From the NCBI GenBank assembly GCA_028023455.1, contig JAQFVV010000013.1, positions 11,880,579-11,944,578 of the forward strand: DNA of 64,000 bases, in the 5' to 3' direction. Shown in pieces: positions 28,276 through 41,582 of the stretch. A program made the position numbers and the translations under genes. The DNA comes from Epiperipatus broadwayi. Its lineage: Eukaryota; Onychophora; Udeonychophora; Euonychophora; Peripatidae. The notes beneath the pieces are model-generated. The model searched no databases and was not told where the DNA came from. It worked only from the letters and a program-made list of their open reading frames with translations. How positions within the stretch are numbered: the stretch's first letter is position 1; the number at the start of each line of letters is the position of its first letter.

Positions 28276-31200
28276 TTCTATTAATTTATTATAATAATAA
28301 TAGTACCGCAGTAAATCTTAGCTTTATCACTATGTCCTTCCAACAGCTCTTACTTCAAATCCTAAAAGTTTGCTCAATGTCATCTTTATTAAAGGTAAAT
28401 TTTACACCTTATCAAAGATAGAATAAAACTTTATTACATAGCATACTTCTTCCCTCATCATTATCGTCAAATAATAAACAGTCATCATCCATTAACATTG
28501 AATTACCAAAAATAAAAATTAATAAATGGAAAAATGAGCATGAGAGAATTAGCATAAAACAAAATAAGTAGTTATGATAATAACAACAGCAGCATTAAAT
28601 AAAAATAATCAACAGTCACGTCTTGTGACAGGATCCAATAGAGATACATTATAAAATAGGCTAATTAGCTACTCATTGCCAGACTTGGGGCATAATGTAA
28701 AACAATCATTTTCAAGCACATACTTAAATGCTAATTATCTATCATAATAACAAAATTCTGGACTTCTTATACATGCTGATCATCATCAATGCTCTGATTA
28801 TATGCCGCCACAATCAGTATAAAAAATGGGGTGCAGCAAATAGACTTTAAAGGTGATCCTGCCTTTTATGCCATCCATGAAACCATCTGGATGTCCAAAC
28901 ACAACCATATGTTCCCATGTAAGATTGAATTAATCATTGCAGCTCTAGAGTTAGCTCAAGTTCACAAAAACCCTAAGGACTGTAACTGAATAAAAGAAGA
29001 TATAAATGTCCATTCTTAATTTACTTCAATTAAGTTTTACTAGGATAATTTCCAAGTCCCTTAAAACACTATGCTATAATGAAATCATGTCATATATTCT
29101 GCCAATTCACAGAACAAATAGTTGGTGAAATAAAATAAAATTTGTTTTATAATAATTTTTTATATGTTATTTGAAATTTTCAATGTATTATTATTATGAT
29201 TTTTTTTTTTACGGGCGATAATATAATTTGAAACCAGATGGTTCAAACCCACAAAATAGGACTGCATGTATTATATAATGCAGACATATTTGTAGATCAC
29301 TTATTTTCATGAATAAAAGATGACCAGTATATGATTTTTAAACAGAAAGTCCCATTTAGATGAATAAAAAATATTTTATCTAACAGTGATGTATAAACTT
29401 AAATCTTCTTTGAAAATATTTATTTAATGTATTTTTTCACCAATATTTGAAAAAAAAAAAACAACATAGAATTTATTTATACAAATCTTCTTTATTAATA
29501 ACTATGATAATTCTATCACTAAAATATAATAAAATAAATTCAATAGTAATACTACATTTGTAAAAAAATTTGAAAATATTAAATGAAACTTTATGCATTG
29601 TTGGTGCTAGATATTACTGTCAATTATATTTAATATTTTTATGATATACTTTCAATATACTCTATCAATATTGCCTTTAATTTATTAAATCTTCTTTGTT
29701 CAAATAGAAAGTAGTAGTCATCCAAAAAATAAAGAAAATATCTAATATGTTTAATGTACATGTAATTACCCGTTTAAGAGCTAGGATTGTATACTTAACA
29801 TTTTTATCTCATTTTCTTAGGTCATATGCTTTTACATCTTTTTTTATATATTATTGTTATCGTTACTATTATTATTTTCAAAAATTACTAGTTGAAAGTT
29901 ATGAAAACATTTTTGTCGCAAATCTTTTTTTATATAATTTCTACCTGGATCTTGCTATTGAATTTTTAAATCTCCATAGTTTTCCTTAGAACTCTGACCC
30001 AATTAATCAATTTTCATTAAAGTTGATGTTAGGAAAAAGAAATTGTACTGGAATCTCAAATAAATAGCTTTAATAAAACTGTTACTTCATAAATTAAATG
30101 TTCAATGTTTTCTGTTCTGCATCAATATAAATCACATGACAAGTTTACATTTCTATCTTTTCTAATAGAACTTATTTATTATTCTCATTTTAAATGATAT
30201 TAGGAATTGGGTATAAAAAAATTGAAAATTTAATAGATAAAAAGGTAAAACGTCTTATAAAAATTAAAACTTTGATATCAAAAAAAAAAAAAAAAAAGAC
30301 ATTAAAATGACACTTGCAAATTGACAATGATGAAGACACGTGAGAGTTTGTGACTTGGTCCATCTGAAGAGTATTAATTAATTCAACATACATCTTAGAG
30401 ATAATTTGCCTTTTATTATATTTCTTTATTCATATGTTTGAAATGTGTGAATAGATGTTTTTAAGATACACTTACAATAATAATAGAATTAGTTAATATT
30501 TATGGAAATATTAAGTGATATATATTAGCTATATTTAAAACTTCCACTTCACCACAAATCCTTGAAACATATGAATAAAGATATATGAATAAAATAAATG
30601 ACCTCTAAGATACATTTCATATTTGAATCAGCATTCTTCAGTTTTCTAGGAATAAACTCTAGTTTAAAAAATGATTAACAATTATCATAAACATATTTAT
30701 CTCAATTAGTAGATATCAAATATTGTAAGTATAGAAAATTTGACCCCTAATAATTCCTAAAATAAATAATGGCATGTTCTGGAACAACTGAAAAATGCTA
30801 GTTCAGCATGAAAAGCATCTGAAATCATTTATCTTTTTCAAATGTCATTATTCATATGTTTCAAGAATAAGTGATGGAATTTTAAATATATCTACAAAGA
30901 TATTACACATGGAAAAAAAGAAATGAAGTATCCATGCATTACTTTAAAAGTAGATATATTAACTGTTAATTAAGGTTTAAAAAAATCTTTAAAAACATAG
31001 ATAATTCATGTATGAAAATACCACTGAAGTTACTGAGTTCAAGAAATGATTATTGATAATCATTAACATATCTTTCTGAAACGGTTGGTGACAAAGTTGT
31101 GAATACAGAAAGTTTGACACTTATAAAACAAAGTATAATATGTGTTCATTACAACTAAATGATGTGATTAATGAAAAAAAAATACATAAAACTTCTCTGC

Positions 31201-32814
31201 CATCACCAATAAATGAATAAAATTATTTTTTTTAAAATTCTCTGATCAAAGGCAAGTAGCACAACTAGATAACAGGCTAGTACTCTAATAATTTATTAAA
31301 AAGCAAATTGATATTAAATAGATTGTGAAACATCTTATCTCTATAAATAATGTATAGGCTAAGGGCATTGTTGATATCTTCCTTATGTTAATGCAAAGAG
31401 ATAAATATGTTATTGAAGGCAAAAAAGATAGTATAAAATATGGTAATAATTCAAATATATTAATAATATAGACTAAATAAAAAGTAGAAAACACCGATAG
31501 AAGAAGTGTAGCATTGTACTCATTTGATATTAAAATTAGATAATAAACAATACATTACATTAGAAAAAGATTTGATGATAAGAGCAAAAAAAAAGAGATA
31601 TAAAATTGATGGGAGAAGCTTTTATATAATGATGTAAATAGCAACTATATCTAACCTCATTTACGCAAATGGCATGCATAGTATACTATATGTAATCATT
31701 GATGATAGTTTTACACAAACTTCAGAAAAGGAAATATATGATTGGATAATTATATATGAATAGCAGATGAAACTACAAAAAAAAAAAAAAAAAATAGGAT
31801 AGTCGGGTAATCACTTCATATAAAATATAAAATAAGAAAATCAAAAATGTTTCAAGGGTTAAAGTTTATAGATAAAAACTTGACTATTAAAATAATTTTT
31901 AATTTAGTCACTTTTAAGGGATGTTAGACAATTGGATAAAAAAAAAAAATAATGATAAATATATTTCACTTGCACAAAATTAGCATAAATCTCTGATTAG
32001 ATATTAAAACTACAAGATGTTATGAATTGGAATAGACTATTTAATATGAAAATGAAAAATCTTATAGAAATTTAAAATATATAGACTAAAAAAAAGGGTA
32101 TAAATGTAGTATCAAAATATTGAAGCTGAAGATATTTGTGATAGGGGTAGAGGAAGTGAATTACTATTAATGTGAGAACAAGAAAACTGGTGACGTGATT
32201 AACATGGATAGGAATAAATAATAAAGAAAAACACTGATTTAAAAATGGGGGGGGGGTGGGCTGAACAAAAAAGAAAAACATGGAATAAAATAATGGAGAA
32301 AACATAGGGGATTCTTGAAGCAGAGAAGCAGAAGAAAAAAATGATGCCTCATAAATATACAATATCTAGAAAATAATAGTATCTGACAAATAGTAGTTAC
32401 ATAATAGCACACTGTTTAGCAAGGAATAGTACCCTTACCATATTTTGTTCTTTCATCTCAATATCAGATGTATATCGAAAATTTTAATGATTCAAATTTT
32501 TAAAAATTAATAAATAAAATCCATTATATAATTTGTTTTAATTCACATAAATAAAGCTGTATGAACATAAAATAGGAAAGTCTTGTGGTATCAACATGAC
32601 AAGTTAAAATACAACACATCAATTCTATTAAATTGATCAAACAAGATTTTTTTATATCTTAGTTGAAATTGATCCAAGAACATCTCAACTCTTGAACTGC
32701 AACTATTACAATTGAAGTAAATTGTTCATGGCATTTTATAATCAATTACAATAGCAAATTAATTTATCTTCCTGCTTTTACTTATAATAGATAAATAATG
32801 AAAAGCAAGAGCAA
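28276..32814. other. AT-rich non-coding stretch
   Basis: No gene is supported. At 28850-28990 a plus-strand open run (GDPAFYAIHETIWMSKHN...) of about 45 codons is less AT-rich than its surroundings but has no motif I know, and stops flank it closely. Long A runs occur at 30282-30298 and 31779-31795 and a G run at 32249-32257. Confidence 0.5.
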
Positions 32815-33000
32815 TTATTCTATTCTACTGCCATCTATAGTAAGCTTGAGTAGTCAATGATTAGCAGATAGTACTGTATTTCAAATTATATTCCCAAATT
32901 GGTTTCTAGCTTTTATCTCCATAAATAAAGGTTTGGGCTCAAAGCTGGAACCAATGTAGTTATATATATGAGCCATTTTCAATACCTGATTATATTATTC
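32815..33000. repeat. Old copy of the short interspersed family of 37321-38098
   Basis: Words such as TAGTCAATGATTAGCAGATAG, then CCCAAATTGGTTTCTAGC and TATCTCCATAAATAAAGG, follow the order seen in the young unit (GTAATCAATGGATGCCAGA, CCCCAGACTAGTTTCTGGC, TTCGTCAGTGAGGA). Identity is low, but order and spacing agree. Confidence 0.5.
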
Positions 33001-33954
33001 AAGCTAAAAGTTTGAAATTCAAAATACATATCTGATACAAGCATAGCAACAATTTATGTTAGTAACCACAATAACTGTAGGAAATCATGAAATAATGATA
33101 TAAATAAAAATTGTGATGGGACTTAATCAAAATAGCTAATGATTCAAATCTGGTTAGTGACACTAAAATTGGAACTCACTATTATAAATATTGAGTGAAA
33201 GCGTTTTGACTGTAGTCATCTTCATGGACAAGTTTAATTAACTTTTTGGTACTATTTTGAAACATCTAAATTATCAGAATAGGGCTCAAAATCATCTTCA
33301 AAAAAAAAAATCATACATGGCTAATTATAATACGGTTTGATATTAAATTAATTAATATTAAAAGTTCATTTGTTAAAAAATTTAAAGTAAATAAATTTTA
33401 TTTAAAATGTCTGCAAGGCTCTAGCTTGTCACTATTTTATGTCGATTCTTGACAAATGTTTCAATTCGAAATAAAAGTAAACAACAAAAAAAAGATACAA
33501 GTTAAATTATAAACTCCACCCCCTTCTTCTTGTCATTCCCTCCCAAAAGCAAAAAAGAAGTCAAAGATAAAAGAAATGTTTCTTGAAAATTTGGATAATC
33601 AATCATAGAAAGAAATACAAGAGCAACAGAAAAAAAAATACTGACATTTCACGATAAGAAAAAAAGTTTTTTTTTTTTTTTTTAAATATATATATTGATA
33701 GCAATAAAAAAATACAAATAATTTTTTTTATGTTCCTGACAACATTTTTACAAATAGGATCAATCAGTTCGATTCTTTATAGTGGTTCAAAATTATGGTT
33801 TTAATATGAATGTACATGGGTATATATATACTAGGAACCAAAAGGAGGTAACAATAATATAATTTATGAAACTTTAACTGCTTCAAATACATTAATACAA
33901 ACATATTCTATCTGTATACAAATGGGCATATAAGTACAATATGCCCATTCTATG

Positions 33955-34150
33955 ATTTTCAATAAAACCATGTAGTGCAGAGATAGTGCATTTGCTTATC
34001 CTGCTTAGACCTGAGATTCAAATATAAGCCAAGGGAAATTCTGGTAATTGGCTCACAATCAAGCCATCTTACCATCCACTATTGATTGAAAAATGAATAT
34101 CTATTCTTAATTAGATGATAAAACAAGGGTGGAAAAACAGTCAACCCTTC
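33955..34150 (+). mobile_element. tRNA-derived SINE remnant
   Basis: A tRNA-like head: TAGTGCAGAGATAGTGC resembles an A box and GAGATTCAAATATAAG a B box, spaced about 30 bases apart. It is followed by GGAAATTCTGGTAATTGGC and a non-tRNA body ending in ACTATTGATTG. No anticodon arm folds well. The class is inferred from this architecture alone. Confidence 0.5.
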
Positions 34151-37094
34151 ACAAACCAACAATAATAAGCCTGGTAATATTGCTTAGTTCTTCATTGTTT
34201 CTTATAGAGAGTTGTTGAGGAAGTCTTGAGATGGCTATTTATTAAAAATACTTTTATATTTGTACAATATTTTTATGAGACAAAATAAGTGAAAATATTA
34301 AACATTACACAATCTGTGATATCACACCAGAATTAAACTTTTTTCAAGCAAAGGATTCGTTTATTTGGATAATATACATTCTTAAAAATACCTTTGAAAA
34401 AATCACTCTAAGTGTTAAAAACCATAAGTGCATGAATGATGTTGCAAACATGGATAATACTAAAACCAACAGTGGTCAAGTCTTTTATAAAATGTGATAA
34501 TAAATAATTCAATGGAAAGCAAGAGTGACAGTAATATTAGTGATGAAAATATACCAATAAATACATATGATGATTCAGTAATGAATCTGACATTATACAT
34601 CATTCTTTATTATCTTTTTAGTCTTATTATTATTAAATTTTAAATTTCAATTGCATAATTTATCGTTTCACTCTTACATTCAATATTCTATAATTAAAGG
34701 AGTATCTTCTAAATATTTTTTTAATAAAGAAAATAGATACTCTTTATAGATCTTGTTTCCACTCTAAACAGGTAGGTCTTAAAGTTCTTATATATATATA
34801 AATAATTAGTATTCATAAAGAACATAGATGATCTAAAAATTATTGCATTATAAAAAATCAGCATCTATAAATATTAAAGGAATTAATGTTTAATTTTTAA
34901 TATGATTTTCTGCTATTTTTAATTAACAATGCCTTGCAGTAGTTCTGTTTCCAGAGGTCAAAGTCCATAAGTTGCTGCTTAGCAGTCATTTCTGTTGATA
35001 AAACTTCTTATGAGATATGTAGCAATAAATCAGTTGATATTACTTTTATCTGCAATGATAGTAGATCATATTAAAAATTACAACATATAATAACTATAAA
35101 ATAAATTAACCACAACTGTTGCCCTACTTTGCTTCATTCTATATAATTGTACAAGTATCAGGTTATATGCAAATGTTGTTGATTTGTAATTCTCAAAGGT
35201 ATATTCTTAATAATACCTAGGCCCATTCTGTGCTGGTGTGCAAAAGAATGCAATGCACTTATGCAGCACACTGTGGCATAAATGACTCACTTGGATAAAA
35301 AATTTAAATCAAAAGATAATCAAAAAAATAATTTAAAAAAGTGGATGCTTCAATATTTGATTTTGCTAATGTTAAGTAATTATTTTATTTTATTATAGGT
35401 GCTATTTATGTGTTTGTAATATTTTATCAATTAGACTAGGTCTACGATTATGTGTCTATGTTGTTCTTGAAACAGACAACTTTATTGTATTCGGTGCTGT
35501 TTCATCATCACTATGCAGCAATAGCCTAATTAACAAACATTACAAATTTACACTATGAAATTGCTGCGGAAAGCCATCTCTAATTGATTCACTAATTAAC
35601 TTTACCCTAGAATTAAATCAAATAAAATAAAAACAATCTCATAATTGAAACTCATATGCACAGGATATATATTTCAATTAAACTTGAAACTAAAAAAAAA
35701 GGAAAGTGTCATCATTTACATTATAAAAATCACTTATGATACTCAAGAAAGACTAAAGAATTTAGCTACAATAAGCATAGAAAATAAAATCTGTAATAAT
35801 TTACATTTAGATGATATAATTAATGATTTTTCTATTGTAAAAGCCAGAAGACTATAGAGGCTATGTGTTATTACTATTTTTTTATACATTATTATATGGA
35901 TATATGTTATATCTATTGCTATTTTATAATAAAAGTTTATATTATATGTTATATGATAATTTAAATTTATTATGATGATGATGATTTTTTGGGGAAGATC
36001 CAGGCAGCACAAACTCATGGAATAGGTCTGATAATACTTAATACAATACTTTCAATCTTCCTATGTGAATCACTGCAGTAGGTAGTAGATTAATCCTGTA
36101 AAACATATGGATGATGTCCAATTATTTAAAGGCTGTACTTCTGAATGCCAAATAATAATATATTATCTGCATCATCCTCATCCCATTAAAGAACTGAATC
36201 TTGTCATGCCCAAAACAGAATCTAGATAAAATGGATTTAAAAGTTATTTTTTCTTGAGTGGCCAATTATGTTTATAGTTTATTCAGCATACAGCAATAGC
36301 AACTTATTACAGTTGATCAAGTTCCTATAATTATTAAACACAATAATTCTATTTTATTTTTTCTCCCGTCTGTCAAATGGGAAAAAACGGCAAGATAATC
36401 ACCTAGAAAAGGCATTAAAGAAGTTTTCTCTACAACCTTTTACGAACATAAGAGAGGTTTTTAATTAACCAAGAATGCCTCTAAGCTCTCTATATATATA
36501 CTAAACCTCATGAATTTAAAAAAACTCAAGGAATTGAAATGGGGCAATTAAAATGTTTCCAAAACAACTCTAGTTTTTACTTTAAATAAATAGATAATTA
36601 AAAATTATACAATAAAATTAAGAAACAGTAGAATATATCAATACTAAATCATTAAATGTATTCCTACCATCTTAAAAAATGTTTAATTCTGAAAGTATGC
36701 TAAAATATTATTAAACAAATAATATGCATTTAATTTTCATTATTCTTTTTTTAATATTTATTTTTATTCAAAATTGGAAATTAAAAGATGCAAAGCGTTC
36801 CAATTTGATAAAATTTTGCAAATATACCAATAAATACGTCAAATGTGAGGAAATTTTCGATAGAGAAGTAGAATTTTCTATCTGATACTTTTAGAAACTT
36901 ATGTGTATGATTTTTTCCAATTAAGGTTACATTGTACATTTTGATTTTGGTAATAAGATGTCATTATCTGCATCATTTACTATTAATATCATTTAAATAA
37001 ATAATAGAAACTTGAAATTTACTTTTGTTAAATATATATAATCACTATGTAGATTGGTTAGAAACGTGAAATAAAAAAAAAGTTTTGCAATAAT
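34151..37094. other. AT-rich non-coding stretch
   Basis: Nothing recognisable as a gene. Poly-A, TATA and ATG-repeat tracts are frequent. Confidence 0.5.
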
Positions 37095-37248
37095 GTTTAA
37101 ATTGTAAAATGGAACCGCTACTCTTAAGAAAAAATCATATTAATCCTGCAAGTAATTATTTTTTTTTTTAAGAGTAGTGATTGGTGAATGATCAAATAGT
37201 ATATATATATATTTTTTTACAATAGCGGTTTTGATTTGCAATTTAAAC
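37095..37248. mobile_element. 154-bp fold-back (MITE-like) element
   Basis: The ends GTTTAAATTGTAAAATGG and, reversed, GTTTAAATTGCAAATCAA are inverted repeats continuing into AACCGCTA on both sides. A second inverted pair, CTACTCTTAAG and CTTAAAAA...AAGAGTAG, lies inside. No coding capacity. No clear target-site duplication, so the superfamily is not assigned. Confidence 0.7.
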
Positions 37249-37258
37249 GTATTTGCAG

Positions 37259-38112
37259 ATATTTAAATTTTAACCATTAAGCATCACATGATCACATTTC
37301 CTATACTAGCACATTAATTGTTGATAAACAGAGCAAAACTCTCCAGACAATATTGCCACCTGTGCTAAACAGAGTAATCAATGGATGCCAGAAGGCTTGT
37401 GCATAAAATCCCTATCTAATGCCTACTCATCCAAATATCCCCAGACTAGTTTCTGGCTTGTGGCCTTCGTCAGTGAGGAGCTTTGGATCTGAGAGCACTG
37501 CATCTAGATCTTAGGATCTAATGCAATCCTCTAGCAACCACCTTTTATCTCTACTTAACTACAAAACTATGAGAATGAAATTGAAAACACAAAAAATATT
37601 TTCAATCTAAGCTCAATAGCTTATATAGTCATATGGGTCTGAACTCAGTTCAGCACCCATACATTTTGGTGTCTTTGGCTCTTTTACAACCATAGCCACC
37701 ACTATCCTATTAGGCAGGATTGGTGTTAAACCATTAAGCAGCACATGATCACATTTCCTATACTAGCACATTAATTGTTGATAAACATATGACTATATAA
37801 GCTATTGAGCTTAGATTGAAAATATTTTTTGTGTTTTCAATTTCATTCTCATAGTTTTGTAGTTAAGTAGAGATAAAAGGTGTTTGCTAGAGGGTTGCAT
37901 TAGATCCTAAGATCTAGATGCAGTGCTCTCAGATCCAAAGCTCCTCACTGACGAAGGCCACAAGCCAGAAACTAGTCTGGGGATATTGGATGAGTAGGCA
38001 TTAGATAGGGATTTTATGCACAAGCCTTCTGGCATCCATTGATTACTCTGTTTAGCACAGGTGGCAATACTGTATGGAGAGTTTTGCTCTGTTTATCAAT
38101 ATTTAAATTTTA
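37259..38112. mobile_element. Inverted duplication with 14-bp target-site duplications
   Basis: ATATTTAAATTTTA flanks the whole structure at 37259-37272 and 38099-38112. Inside are two ~315-bp arms (37321-37635 and 37786-38098) that are near-perfect inverted repeats, separated by 150 bp. The 57 bases at 37274-37330 recur directly at 37731-37787 with one difference. So the order is direct copy, arm, unique 90 bp, direct copy, inverted arm. The arm sequence belongs to a short interspersed family with worn copies at 32815, 39170, 40247, 40655 and 41583. Confidence 0.9.
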
Positions 38113-38152
38113 TCATTATTATTCATGTCCTGCTTAGTTTAATACATTAGTA

Positions 38153-38828
38153 CAATGGTTCTCAATCTTAGAAATGCTGACACATTTCACTTAATATTTT
38201 TCATGCTGAATACTAACATACAAAAATTCAAAATTACAAAATAATTATTTAATATTTTACCTACATGATTCATCAATAACATCAAATTGTCAAAAGAAAA
38301 CAGAAATTTTATGGGAAATGTAAACTTTTAAGTACCATGTGTAGGAGAGTAATATGGAAAGAAATAAAACATATTGCTTGCTGTAATTACATGAATATAT
38401 TAGTTTTATCATTATATTTAAAGAATGATTGAAAACAAATTAAGAACTAATAAACTAAAGAATAAATTTAATGTTAAATGTATGCTTCATGTTTCTCACA
38501 AATTTCTGAAATATTTGGATGAATGCCACTAGCATTTCCTGCTCTAAGTTTTCAGATCTTTCACATTTCTTTGTTTGTTTTGTTAACTAATGTCGAAAAA
38601 TCTAATTCATAAAGATGTAGAAAAGAGCAATAAAAGAAACATTTACAACTTTTTTTAATATAGCAGAATATTTTAAAATAAACATTTACACAACAAGTAT
38701 GTGGAGCAGTTCAATTATGCCAAAATAGCATAGAGCTATCTATTATTATTTCTTTTTTTTTTCATGGAACACATGAAGTGGATTCATGGAACACCAGTAT
38801 TCTGCAGAATGTGCTTTGAAAACCACTG
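38153..38828. mobile_element. Non-autonomous hAT-type DNA transposon
   Basis: Ends CAATGGTTCTCAATCTT and, reversed, CAGTGGTTTTCAAAGC form terminal inverted repeats close to the CAGNGGTTCTCAA consensus of many hAT elements. The 8 bases outside are CATTAGTA (38145-38152) and TATTAGTA (38829-38836), a 7 of 8 match to an 8-bp target-site duplication, which is the hAT size. The 676-bp interior has no transposase frame. Confidence 0.85.
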
Positions 38829-38836
38829 TATTAGTA

Positions 38837-39169
38837 GACTGGCAGACTTTGGAATTCAAAGTTAGTGAAATGTGGCTCTGTTCTGTTGCTTGCAATATTC
38901 CATTTCCTTATGAACTCCCAAACAATTGTTTATTTAATGATAATGATGATGATTATTATTACTACTATTATTAGTTGTGTAGTAAAAAAAAAATCAATAC
39001 TGGATAGTATATAAAGGCAATGTACATGAGATACTGTAATAAGATTTCATGTTCTTACAATCCTAAACATACAAAATTAAATAAAATCCTACAAAGCTTT
39101 GTAAAAATTTATAACCAGTCAATTTACTTATAATTCACAACAATATCACATGACTTTCAAGAGTAGTTA
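38837..39169. other. AT-rich spacer
   Basis: Short (GAT)n and (ATT)n runs near 38940-38970; otherwise nothing. Confidence 0.4.
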
Positions 39170-39310
39170 TTTTTATTCTACTCTATTGTAAGTTTGATAA
39201 ATCAATGGACACAGATGAAAGCTGCATGCCTATTGTCGGATTTGTTTTTGATATTCGTCTTTTGATAGTGAGGATTAATATTCAAAACTAAAACTAATGC
39301 TCTTATACAT
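39170..39310. repeat. Worn copy of the 37321 repeat family
   Basis: AAATCAATGGACACAGATG, GCATGCCTATTGTC, GTCTTTTGATAGTGAGGATT follow the family order. Strongly eroded. Confidence 0.35.
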
Positions 39311-40246
39311 ATAACAGCCACCTTCTTTATATTACTCAAGCAAAATGAGCTCCTCCACATCCTTCTTTCAACAGTTGAAAATTTGATCCAGGTACCTTTA
39401 AAATTCTTGAGCCACCACTCTCAAAGCACTGGAATAAAATTTAGGATAAAATAATATTCTTCTTACAGTTCTCGTGAGTTTTCAATTGAACCAAAATAGC
39501 AGTCCATATTTTTGATAAAAGTACAGTTTTAAGGGCCTACAATCTACCAATGATGTGTTAGTTGTTAAATTACAACAAAATTACAAAAAAAAAAAAAAAA
39601 CTGATAAATTTCATTAAGAAATTTCATTTCAATTTTTATATATATATATATAATGTGGGAAATGACAAGATACTCTTAACATTGTCATATTTTGGTTCAA
39701 TCAGCATGTTTCCTTTTGCCAGCAGATTTTTTAAATTATCATAATGATAAAAGTTTGAAACCTACTTATTGCAGAACATGATGCAGTGAACTATTTCCAC
39801 AGATATGGAATTCTGCTCACTGACATGAAAAAAATATAAATATTGTAATTTTTTTTTTTTTCCTGTTAAAAAGTTAATCTAAAAAAAATAAACTGTAAAT
39901 ATTGTAATAAATTTTTCCACAATTATTTATATTTTTAAAATAACAGTAATAAAAAATAAAATGTAAATATGAAATACATTTATTGGCAAGCATTTTTTTG
40001 TGAACATTTTGGGGGCCCCCCAAATCTGTATATTTATCAAAAATATGAACTGCCATCTTGATTTACTTGAAAATTCACAAGTACTCTTCTACTTTACATA
40101 TACTAAAAATAAACTTATTCTGCTTTATTTTACAATAAACTTATGAATAATTATTAAAGATCATGATTAGTATTATTATAGTAGGATAAGGGAAAGTAAT
40201 TTAGTATCTGTTAGAATAAATAAATAGTCTTTCAAGAACTGTTCTT

Positions 40247-40345
40247 TTCATCCTCCTTGAGTAATCAATGGATATAAAATGTTATAGTGTTATAATACTC
40301 CCATTTCCAGACCTTTGTCAATAAGAATTAGGACTCAAAGATGGA
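40247..40345. repeat. Worn copy of the 37321 repeat family
   Basis: TGAGTAATCAATGGATAT, CCCATTTCCAGACCTTTGTC, AATAAGAATTAGGACTC match the order ATCAATGGATGCC, CCCCAGACTAG, TTCGTCAGTGAGGA of the young unit. Confidence 0.5.
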
Positions 40346-40654
40346 ACTAATGCACATATGCATCTACCTTTTATACTTCATACTATTCAAACTAAATAGC
40401 CTATTTTTAATTTTTTTTTTAAAAGTAAGATTTTAACTCAAGTCAACTTGCTTGCATAGTTATATAAATCTATAGTTTAATTTTTGTATATTTTACAAAC
40501 TTCAGTTTATCCAATTATAGGTCCTTTCTTTACTCTTTGGCAAGGAAGGTTAATACCAAAGCTACAATCACTTGACTTTCTCATATGCATGCCTATGTAC
40601 TTCCAAGAGGTAAGTTCTTTTCACTCTCTTCTTGAGGCTCCTACACTAAACTTG

Positions 40655-40760
40655 AGTAAAAAAAATGAACACCAGATAGTACAATACTATAAAATGCCTA
40701 TCTTAATATCATTGCCTGGCTTCTGCCTTTGTCAATGAGAATTAAAATTCAAATTTTGAA
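40655..40760. repeat. Worn copy of the 37321 repeat family
   Basis: GAACACCAGATAG, CCTGGCTTCTGCC, TTTGTCAATGAGAATTAA keep the family order with many substitutions. Confidence 0.45.
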
Positions 40761-40762
40761 TT

Positions 40763-40856
40763 AATGTGCTTATAACATCTACAATTAGTATAAAATAGAT
40801 CTCTAATATAATGCGCTTATAACATCTACAATTAGTATAAAATAGATCTCTAATAT
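40763..40856 (+). repeat. 47-bp tandem duplication
   Basis: Units starting AATGTGCTTATAACATCTAC at 40763 and AATGCGCTTATAACATCTAC at 40810 differ at one base. A recent local duplication at the end of an interspersed repeat copy. Confidence 0.93.
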
Positions 40857-41582
40857 TCGGTGTAAGCGCCAATTTTCTAGGTTGAATGCAATAAATAAAT
40901 GAAAATACTATTTATATAATGCTAGTAATGTCAATGCCAGCACATGCAAAACATTTAATTAAAAAAAAACTTGAGTTCTTTTTTATAGGGAACCCCAGGA
41001 TCTATATTTGTACTGGACACCAGATTTGATTCTAAAGATCTCATATAAATCCAAACCAACTTTTCCAAGTCTTTCTACATAGTATTTTCTTCTCATAAAA
41101 GTATGCAATTTTATAAATGATGGGAAGCAATCCATTACAGTATGATAAAGTCTAAATTTAAGATGCTGTTGACAATCAAATACAACACTTTGTTATAATG
41201 CCATTATATACTAATTATTCCTATCTACCTTTGGACAGAAAAGTTGAAATTATTTTTACCATTATTATTAAGTATCAAATTAAATATTGATTTCTAGTGA
41301 TTATAGCAATGTCATTTATTTCAAAATAATTTATCTATTTTGCTTTTCAGGTTCTTCATTGATGCATTTCTGATTGAAATAATGATATTGAGATCAGATT
41401 ACTCTTCAAATCATTGCAAAAGTTAAAGACATGGGAACTGATGACACTTCATAAGAAAAATCAATATAACTACTTGAGTAATTATCACAATTATAATCTA
41501 TAAACTGAACAATGGATTAATATACAAATGGAATACTATTAATCCAAATATTAATTTTTCAAAAACTTACAGGACAAAAGTA

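Noticed and set aside
32249-32257. G run as a regulatory or quadruplex site
   Set aside because: A single G tract without further runs to form a quadruplex.
40005-40025. GGGGGCCCCCC palindrome
   Set aside because: Short homopolymer symmetry; no wider inverted repeat around it.
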